Positions 1-5,870 of a stretch of DNA of 5,870 nucleotides are shown here, piece by piece. The translations under genes were made by a program, and so were the position numbers. Below the pieces are notes generated by a model. The model was not told where the DNA came from and made no database searches. It saw only the letters and a program-made list of their open reading frames with translations. Every line of letters begins with the position of its first letter. Position 1 is the first letter of the stretch. The DNA comes from Phytoactinopolyspora endophytica (GTDB taxonomy: Bacteria > Actinomycetota > Actinomycetes > Jiangellales > Jiangellaceae), in assembly GCF_004138495.1 (NCBI RefSeq), contig NZ_ML142869.1, positions 32,454 to 38,323 on the forward strand. The letters run 5' to 3'.

Positions 1-538
1 AGGCGCCGGCGACGTCCACGTGGTCCGGGTCCGCATTGTACTTCTCGACCACCTGCAGGGCCACGCCGGCGAGCAGCGCGGGCTCGCCGGCGTAGCGGTG
101 CTGTTCGCGCGGGTCAGCCGAGTTCCAGCAGTTGATCGCGCTGCAGAACATCCGTTGCGTCGGATAGACGACGATGAAACCCTCTCGGTCGGCCAAGCCG
201 TTGAACTGCGTCGTGGACTTCATCGAGTTCCACCCGTACCCGGACATCCCACACCCGTGAATCGCCATGATCACCGGCAGCTGGGTCGTGCCGTCGTGCT
301 GCGGCGGAAGGTGAACCTGGTACCGCTGAGAACCGGCGTCGCTTATGTACCTGTGATTGCGGTCTCCCCCCTCCTTCCACCAGGGAAGGCCGAACTGGAA
401 GACCGCGATACCGACACCGACACCGACCGCGACCACGAACACCAGCCCGACACCGGAGACGATCCAGGGCCATCGCCGGCGACGACACCGGTCAGCCCAC
501 GGCCGACCAGACTCGAGTGCCTGGTCCAGGGCGCTCAC
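1..538 (-). CDS. Membrane-anchored PHB depolymerase/LpqC-type esterase, 3' end outside window
   Basis: This is the N-terminal 179 residues of an alpha/beta hydrolase, read leftward and open to the window edge. An in-frame TGA sits directly upstream of the GTG at 538-536, so this GTG is the first possible start. A weak GGGA-type ribosome site lies 8 nt before it. A basic cluster (RCRRRR, residues 17-22) precedes one hydrophobic helix (about 25-49), suggesting a signal anchor with the catalytic domain outside the membrane. The domain then shows the oxyanion-region motif IHGCGMSGYGW (93-103), VVYPTQ (123-128) and the cysteine-bearing CWNSADPRE (137-145), an order typical of PHB depolymerase-family, LpqC-like and feruloyl-type esterases. 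The last visible residues, VDVAGA, lead into where the G-x-S-x-G nucleophile elbow should be, so the catalytic Ser, Asp and His are not visible. It probably hydrolyses an ester; polymer or small-molecule substrate is unknown. It follows the RidA-like gene by 4 nt, suggesting coupled translation. Confidence 0.82.
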   Translation of the reverse strand, partial: MSALDQALESGRPWADRCRRRRWPWIVSGVGLVFVVAVGVGVGIAVFQFGLPWWKEGGDRNHRYISDAGSQRYQVHLPPQHDGTTQLPVIMAIHGCGMSGYGWNSMKSTTQFNGLADREGFIVVYPTQRMFCSAINCWNSADPREQHRYAGEPALLAGVALQVVEKYNADPDHVDVAGA

Positions 539-542
539 TCAG

Positions 543-1816
<1,274 letters not shown>

Positions 1817-1854
1817 TCATCTTCGTGGGTGATGCCATTCGCATGTCGAGACGC

Positions 1855-2574
1855 TCATCGACGCGGCTCCCAGCGGAAGAGCCGGCGGGCCAGTGCGACG
1901 GCGACGACGACCCAGGCCAGGGTGATAGCCAGAAGGGACAGCGAGTCCGCGAGGGGGACGCCGCCGTTCCAGGCGTTGACGACCAGTTCGGTGGCCGAGC
2001 CGCCGGGGAGCAGCCGTTTGAGCAGGGTGAGGTCCTCGGTGCCAGTGATCCCGACCCAACTCGCCACGGCGATCACAGACAGGCTCACCGGCAGCGTGGT
2101 CACCTGGGCGTGCTCCGGCGAGTTCGTCAATCCCGCGGTGGCCAACGCCAGGCCCACCATCATCGCGATCATCGCCAGGATCGCTACGGCGAGGAGCAAA
2201 ACATCGGCCGGTTCGGTGGCGACCACGCCGAACACGATCAGGATCACCACCGTCTGGACGATCGCGATGGCGCTGATCGGCAGGATCAGCCCGGTGAGGA
2301 TGCCGGCGTCGCCCGCCGCGGTGGAGCGTAGCCGTTTGAGGAACAGGTTCTGCCGGCGCGAGGCCAGGGTCGTCACCGCGGTGGTATAGAGGCCGAAGGC
2401 CATCACGGTGAACAACACGATCGCCGCGATGTAGCCAAGGCTGGCGTGGTCGGCGAAAATCTCGTGCTGATAGACGAAGTACCCACTGACAGCCACCGGA
2501 ATGACCAGGCCAGTGACCAGGACCAGCCGGTTCCGGAAGATCTGGATCAGCTCACTGCGAGCGATCGCTAACAT
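1855..2574 (-). CDS. ABC-2 type exporter permease (DrrB-like)
   Basis: A 239-residue integral membrane protein that should form the membrane channel for the ATPase encoded just upstream. The N-terminus (ARSELIQIFRNR, 5-16) is the amphipathic entry typical of ABC-2 exporters. Six hydrophobic segments follow at about 17-35, 47-70, 93-118, 125-148, 160-178 and 212-230. A charged cytoplasmic loop, SRRQNLFLKRLRSTA (72-86), lies between helices 2 and 3; R/K-rich loops with a KRLR-type core are common in DrrB-like permeases and contact the ATPase. LLKRLLPGGSATELVVNAW (184-202) precedes the last helix, as in the family. The length is within the usual 240-280 range or slightly short. ATG at 2574 has AAGGA at 2588-2584, 9 nt upstream. 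The second codon is TTA, a rare codon in high-GC actinomycetes. The gap to the ATPase gene is 36 nt. After its TGA stop the same frame stays open for 40 more codons. Substrate unknown: lipid, antibiotic or other hydrophobic compound. Confidence 0.92.
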   Translation of the reverse strand: MLAIARSELIQIFRNRLVLVTGLVIPVAVSGYFVYQHEIFADHASLGYIAAIVLFTVMAFGLYTTAVTTLASRRQNLFLKRLRSTAAGDAGILTGLILPISAIAIVQTVVILIVFGVVATEPADVLLLAVAILAMIAMMVGLALATAGLTNSPEHAQVTTLPVSLSVIAVASWVGITGTEDLTLLKRLLPGGSATELVVNAWNGGVPLADSLSLLAITLAWVVVAVALARRLFRWEPRR

Positions 2575-2580
2575 GCTCGT

Positions 2581-2591
2581 GGTTCCTTTCG
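2581..2591 (-). promoter_or_regulatory. Ribosome binding site of the permease gene
   Basis: The element CGAAAGGAACC on the minus strand lies just upstream of the permease ATG, with its AAGGA core 9 nt away. It fixes the start at 2574. The same 11-nt element precedes the ATPase gene, giving both transporter subunits an identical translation signal. Confidence 0.7.
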
Positions 2592-2610
2592 TGGCGAAAT
2601 GTCATGGGGT

Positions 2611-3492
2611 TCAGTCACGGCTGATGGCGCGGAAGACGTCATCGAGGCGGGTCGGGCCGGCCCGCAGTTCCTGTAGCTCCACCCCGGTGTCGTGCGCCCA
2701 GCCCAGCAGGCGGTGGAGGTCCTCCTGCAGGCCGAAAGTCTCGACGTGGAAAGCCCCGTTGACACGCGCGATGTCGATCGGCGGCTCGGGAGCGCCGGCC
2801 GGAAGGGCGAAGCTAATGACGGACGGCAGGGTCTGCGTCAGCTCGACCACCGTTCCCTCCTGGCGCAACGTGCCTTGGTGCATGAGCCCGATGCGGTCGG
2901 CGCGCTGCTGCGCCTCTTCCAGGTAATGGGTGGTCAGCACAATCGTGACTCCCTCTTCGCGCAGCCGGTCCGCCGCGGCCCAGAGCGCGTCGCGCGACTG
3001 GACGTCGAGGCCGGTGGTCGGCTCGTCCAGGACAACTAGTTCGGGCTCGCCATAGACCGCGGTGGCGAAGTCGAGACGCCGCTTCTCGCCACCAGACAAC
3101 TGGGCCACGCGGGTGCCGGCCTTGCCGGTGAGGTCGACGAGGTCCAGCACTCGGTCGACCGTGTCCGATCGTCCGGTGAGCCGGCCGATCAGCCGAGCCG
3201 ACTCCGTGACGGTGAGATCCGGGGAGAACCCGCTCTCCTGCAGCATGATCCCCATCCTGGGACGGACCACGCGCCGGTCCGTAGGGCTCTCGCCGAACAC
3301 ACGCACCGTTCCCGACGACGCCGTCCGGTGTCCTTCGATGACCTCCAGAGCCGAGGTCTTGCCCGCACCGTTGGTGCCCAGCAGTGCGTACAGCTCCCCT
3401 CGCTCGACGCGGAACGAGAGATCCTTCACGGCATGAAAATCGCCGTAACTGACGTTCAGTCTGTCAACGTCGATGACAGCACTGGCGGACAT
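2611..3492 (-). CDS. ABC exporter ATP-binding protein (DrrA-like)
   Basis: A complete 293-residue ATP-binding subunit of an ABC-2 type exporter; it hydrolyses ATP on the cytoplasmic face to power the neighbouring permease. All nucleotide-binding motifs are present: Walker A GTNGAGKT (39-46), Q-loop Gln85 in MLQES, signature LSGGE (132-136), Walker B LVVLDE (152-157), D-loop TGLD (160-163) and switch His189 in TTHYLEEA. A C-terminal extension (about 205-293) ends in LDDVFRAISRD, the C-terminal pattern of DrrA/drug-resistance-type exporters rather than importers. Position 40 is Thr where many homologues have Pro or His, a tolerated change. ATG at 3492 is set by the ribosome site CGAAAGGAACC. 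It is the first gene of the leftward set and faces the LAL regulator across a gene-free region, so it is the likely target of regulation. Homologues export antibiotics, lipids or glycolipids; the substrate here cannot be told. Confidence 0.95.
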   Translation of the reverse strand: MSASAVIDVDRLNVSYGDFHAVKDLSFRVERGELYALLGTNGAGKTSALEVIEGHRTASSGTVRVFGESPTDRRVVRPRMGIMLQESGFSPDLTVTESARLIGRLTGRSDTVDRVLDLVDLTGKAGTRVAQLSGGEKRRLDFATAVYGEPELVVLDEPTTGLDVQSRDALWAAADRLREEGVTIVLTTHYLEEAQQRADRIGLMHQGTLRQEGTVVELTQTLPSVISFALPAGAPEPPIDIARVNGAFHVETFGLQEDLHRLLGWAHDTGVELQELRAGPTRLDDVFRAISRD

Positions 3493-3495
3493 GGC

Positions 3496-3506
3496 GGTTC
3501 CTTTCG
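3496..3506 (-). promoter_or_regulatory. Ribosome binding site of the ABC ATPase gene
   Basis: CGAAAGGAACC on the minus strand, immediately before the ATG at 3492, supports that start. It is identical over 11 nt to the site before the permease gene. Confidence 0.7.
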
Positions 3507-3522
3507 CGGTCCGGAGCGGGCG

Positions 3523-3545
3523 ACGGCCCTGCGGGCCAGGGCCGT
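3523..3545 (-). promoter_or_regulatory. G/C-rich hairpin in the exporter leader
   Basis: A perfect inverted repeat with 8-bp arms (ACGGCCCT / AGGGCCGT) and a 7-nt loop ends 30 nt before the ATPase start codon and 16 nt before its ribosome site. If the leftward transcript starts upstream of it, the mRNA would carry a stable hairpin at this place. It could be an attenuator stem, a translational control element, or an operator. The repeat is directly visible; its role is not shown. Confidence 0.45.
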
Positions 3546-3727
3546 TCCCGGGCGGATGAGGTCCGGCTCTGGTCCGGGGTGTTGCCGGTCCTGGCCGTGT
3601 CTACAGGCTGGCATCGGTGGCGGCACCTTCGCGTCGGTGGAAGCCCCTGATGTCTCCGCCCATCGTCACCGTGCCCAGAGGTGGATGGTCGCTGCCGGGA
3701 CGCGCCAGACCAGCCCCAGGGTGGCGT

Positions 3728-3746
3728 GCGTGCCGGCCCGGCATGC
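3728..3746. promoter_or_regulatory. Palindrome, candidate operator
   Basis: The core TGCCGG-C-CCGGCA (3731-3743) is a perfect inverted repeat; the three flanking positions on each side add two matches and one G-T mismatch, giving a dyad of 9-bp arms. It lies midway in the divergent region, where an operator for a dimeric regulator would be expected. G/C-rich palindromes arise by chance in such DNA, so this is a weak call. Confidence 0.3.
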
Positions 3747-3810
3747 GGGCAGCCGGATCGCCGACCCGTCCACGGTTGAGAACCGGCTCTGGCGGGTGCG
3801 GTTCGCATCG

Positions 3811-3849
3811 GTGACAATTACCTATACCTATACCTATACCTAGTACAGT
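3811..3849 (+). promoter_or_regulatory. Candidate promoter of the LAL regulator gene
   Basis: GTGACA (3811-3816) resembles a -35 element (TTGACA, 5 of 6). With an 18-nt spacer it is followed by TATACC (3835-3840), 4 of 6 to the -10 consensus. TACAGT (3844-3849) fits the looser actinomycete TANNNT -10 pattern but has no good -35 at normal distance. Transcription would start about 8-20 nt before the regulator start codon, giving a very short leader. The spacer consists largely of the hexamer repeats, and the stretch is clearly A/T-rich against its surroundings. Confidence 0.4.
3819..3842. repeat. Four perfect tandem copies of TACCTA
   Basis: Four uninterrupted copies of the hexamer TACCTA occupy 24 bp just upstream of the regulator gene, inside the candidate promoter. 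The reverse strand reads TAGGTA. The array is A/T-rich in a G/C-rich background. It could be an array of binding sites for a regulator, or a simple-sequence repeat whose copy number alters promoter spacing. Confidence 0.9.
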
Positions 3850-3863
3850 GGCGACGGACTCGG

Positions 3864-5870
3864 GTGGGAGTGAAACTGGCGAACCTTCTGGGCCGGCGCA
3901 CGGAGCGCGAAACGGTCACGCAACTGCTCGCGCAGGCGCAGGCGGGGCGCAGCGGGGTGCTTGTGGTGCGCGGGGAACCGGGCATTGGGAAGACGGCGCT
4001 GGTGGAGCACGCCCACGACACCGCGACTCCGTTGGGGTTCCGGGTGGAAAGTTCGATTGGGGTGGAGTCCGAGACGCAGTTTGCGTTCGCCGGATTGCAC
4101 CAGCTGTGCGCTCCGCTGCTGGACCACCTGGACGCGCTGCCCGAACCACAGCAGGCCGCCCTAGCCGTGGCATTCGGACAGCGCACCGGTGCCGCGCCGG
4201 ACCGGTTCCTGGTCGGGCTGGCCACCCTCAACCTGCTGGCCGAGGTCGCCGAGGAGACACCGCTGCTGTGCCTGGTCGACGATGCGCAGTGGCTCGACCA
4301 GGCATCCGCCGAGGTCCTGGCATTCGTGGCGCGGCGAGTGGCGGCCGAGCGGGTTGCACTGGTGTTCGCGCTGCGCGACCATGGCGAAGGCGATGTTCGC
4401 CGGTTCTCCGGACTGCCCGAGCTGCGCCTGGATGGGCTCGGCGAGACCGACGCGCGGGCGCTGCTGGCGGCCGCGGTCCCTACACCGCTGGATGACGGGG
4501 TGCGCGACCGGATCATCGCCGAGGCGCGCGGCAACCCCCTGGCGCTGTTGGAGCTACCGCGCAGCACGCCGCCTGCGCAGCTGGCCGGCGGATTCGAGCT
4601 GCCCGACGCACTCAGCGTGCCACGCCGCATCGAAGACGCCTTCCAACACCGCTCGAGCAGCCTTCCCGCCGCAACACAGCTGCTGCTGCTGGTCGCCGCC
4701 GCCGAGCCGACCGGCGAGGTGGCGCTGCTATGGCGCGCGGCCGACCACCTGGGCATCGCCCGCGAGGCGGCGGCACCCGCGGAAGCCGCCGGACTGCTCG
4801 AGATCGATACCCGGGTGCGGTTCCGCCATCCGCTGGCACGTTCGGCGGTCTACCAGGCCGCGACGCCGCCGGACCACCGCCGCGTGCACAGCGCACTGGC
4901 TGCCGCAACCGATCCGCGGACCTACCCCGACCGGCGCGCCTGGCACCGCGCGCAGTCGATCCAGGGCACCGACGAGGAAGCCGCCGCGGAGCTGGAGCGC
5001 TCGGCGGATCGCGCACGCGCCCGCGGAGGGCTGGCCGCGGGTGCAGCGTTCCTGCAGCGCGCGGCGACCCTCACCCCCGATAGCGCTACCCGTGCCCGGC
5101 GAGCGCTGGAAGCCGCCCGCGCCAAGCACGACGCCGGAGCGTCCGAAAGCGCGCTGGAACTGCTCACAACGGCGGCCGGGCCGCTAAATCCCCTGCAACG
5201 CGCGCGCCTCGACTTGCTTCGAGCCCAGATCGTGTTCCACCTGACACGAGGCACCGAGGTGCCGGGCATGCTGATGGATGCCGCGAAGGCGCTCGCCCCG
5301 TTGGACGCCGCGCTGTCCCGCGAGACCTACCTGCATGCGCTGGACGCGGCGATCATCAACGGCGGGGGCGACGCGGTGCGCATCGCCGACGCGGCCCTGG
5401 CCGCCCCCGCACCTGGGGTACCGACGCGACCGGTGGACCTGCTCCTCGACGGGCTCGCGACGACCTTGACGAGGGGATACGCGGCAGGAGCGCCCGGGCT
5501 ACAGCTTGCTCTGGAAGCATTCCGCGACGACCCGCACGGCGGATCTGTGCAGAACAGCCAGAGCGACAGCTGGCTGTGGCTGGCCGGCCGCAACGCGGTT
5601 GCGGTCCTCGACGACGATCTGCTCTACGTGCTGGCCAGCCGCAACGTCCAGCTGGCCCGTGAGGCCGGCGCGCTGGCCACGCTCCCCGCCGCGCTGAGCT
5701 TCCTGTCCATCACGTCGGTCCTGATGGGCGAGCTCGCCCGCGCCGGCGAGCTGGCTGCCGAGGCCACAGCGATCACACAGGCGACCGGGGGCGTGCCATT
5801 GCACCATGCTCACATCATTCTGAGTGCATGGCGTGGCGACCAGGCCGAGACAACCGCGCTCAACGCCACC
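3864..5870 (+). CDS. LuxR-family LAL-type ATPase regulator, 3' end outside window
   Basis: An open frame of 669 codons runs without a stop to the window edge. It matches the N-terminal and middle part of the large ATP-binding LuxR regulators (LAL, MalT-like), which are usually about 900-950 residues and act as transcriptional activators. Seen here: LLGRRTERETV (8-18), the usual domain entry; Walker A GEPGIGKT (37-44); Walker B LLCLVDD (134-140) followed by AQWLD, typical of the AAA-type ATPase; and RFRHPLARSAVY (319-330) with a later RRAWHRAQ, a conserved block of this subfamily. The rest is Ala/Leu-rich, helical and TPR-like, the probable ligand-sensing region. The C-terminal LuxR helix-turn-helix should lie beyond the window. 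GTG at 3864 is chosen because a GGA lies 5 nt before it; GTG at 3870 (starting KLANLLGRR) is equally plausible. It faces the exporter operon, so control of that operon, or of a larger gene cluster, is likely but unproven. Confidence 0.9.
   Translation, partial: MGVKLANLLGRRTERETVTQLLAQAQAGRSGVLVVRGEPGIGKTALVEHAHDTATPLGFRVESSIGVESETQFAFAGLHQLCAPLLDHLDALPEPQQAALAVAFGQRTGAAPDRFLVGLATLNLLAEVAEETPLLCLVDDAQWLDQASAEVLAFVARRVAAERVALVFALRDHGEGDVRRFSGLPELRLDGLGETDARALLAAAVPTPLDDGVRDRIIAEARGNPLALLELPRSTPPAQLAGGFELPDALSVPRRIEDAFQHRSSSLPAATQLLLLVAAAEPTGEVALLWRAADHLGIAREAAAPAEAAGLLEIDTRVRFRHPLARSAVYQAATPPDHRRVHSALAAATDPRTYPDRRAWHRAQSIQGTDEEAAAELERSADRARARGGLAAGAAFLQRAATLTPDSATRARRALEAARAKHDAGASESALELLTTAAGPLNPLQRARLDLLRAQIVFHLTRGTEVPGMLMDAAKALAPLDAALSRETYLHALDAAIINGGGDAVRIADAALAAPAPGVPTRPVDLLLDGLATTLTRGYAAGAPGLQLALEAFRDDPHGGSVQNSQSDSWLWLAGRNAVAVLDDDLLYVLASRNVQLAREAGALATLPAALSFLSITSVLMGELARAGELAAEATAITQATGGVPLHHAHIILSAWRGDQAETTALNAT

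Larger units (their letters stand above)
3493..3863. other. Divergent intergenic region between exporter and regulator
   Basis: These 371 bases separate the leftward ATPase gene from the rightward regulator gene. I found no convincing gene on either strand; the open frames crossing it are rich in Arg, Pro, Ser and Trp, as expected for non-coding high-GC DNA, and show no family motif. It holds a ribosome site and two inverted repeats on the exporter side, and a locally A/T-rich stretch (about 3811-3847) with four hexamer repeats on the regulator side. It should contain the promoters for both directions and probably operators for the regulator. No clear promoter for the leftward operon could be picked. 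Confidence 0.7.

Noticed and set aside
409..431. Short GACACC-type tandem repeat
   Set aside because: It lies in the esterase gene and encodes the Gly-Val repeats of the membrane helix, so it is explained by coding constraint.
114..488. 124-codon minus-strand frame starting ATG at 488
   Set aside because: It is a shifted frame inside the esterase gene; the correct frame from GTG 538 gives a membrane helix and the IHGCGMSG motif.
3464..3817. Possible small genes in the divergent region
   Set aside because: No frame there has both a ribosome site and protein-like composition; a 33-codon piece starting GTG near 3773 on the minus strand is too short and motif-free to call.
3848..4495. GTG start at 3848 with a 215-codon frame at the regulator position
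   Set aside because: It is in the wrong frame for the regulator and gives a Gly/Arg/Ala-rich product with no domain; the frame from 3864 is the real one.
3818..4756. 312-codon minus-strand open frame
   Set aside because: It is antisense to the LAL regulator, very Ser/Arg/Ala-rich, and starts and ends without motifs; its end even translates the TACCTA repeats as a Tyr-Arg repeat.
4189..5187. 332-codon plus-strand frame within the regulator
   Set aside because: It is a shifted-frame shadow rich in Trp, Arg, Pro and Ser; the regulator frame has the Walker motifs and the conserved RFRHPLARSAVY block.

Overview
The window is high-GC DNA with strongly G/C-biased third codon positions, GTG as well as ATG starts, tight gene packing and a large LuxR-family (LAL-type) regulator. 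This points to an actinomycete, possibly Streptomyces or a Pseudonocardiaceae relative. The genus cannot be fixed from the sequence alone.

Layout: five genes read leftward from about 3492 to the left edge. In transcription order they are an ABC exporter ATPase, its ABC-2 type permease, an alpha/beta hydrolase of the cofactor-free haloperoxidase/chloroperoxidase type, a RidA/YjgF-family protein that lacks the usual C-terminal third, and a membrane-anchored esterase of the PHB depolymerase/LpqC type, which is cut off by the window start just before its nucleophile motif. A 371-bp gene-free region (3493-3863) separates these from a divergent large ATPase regulator that runs off the right edge. 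Its N-terminal 669 residues are visible and its expected C-terminal LuxR DNA-binding domain lies outside.

ATPase and permease are 36 nt apart and form one transporter. Hydrolase and RidA overlap by 4 nt (ATGA) and the esterase follows RidA by 4 nt, so those three look like one translationally coupled unit. A 157-nt gap carrying a short perfect inverted repeat separates the transporter pair from the hydrolase unit, so the leftward set could be one operon or two.

The divergent arrangement suggests that the LAL regulator controls the exporter and perhaps the enzymes behind it. The promoter-facing end of the divergent region holds four perfect tandem copies of TACCTA inside what could be the promoter of the regulator, and two G/C-rich inverted repeats lie in the leader of the exporter. 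No substrate can be assigned. All proteins belong to known families. The unusual points are the truncated RidA, the hexamer repeat array, the placement of the only two TTA codons noticed, and the combination of genes. No RNA genes, insertion sequences, CRISPR arrays or attachment sites were seen.
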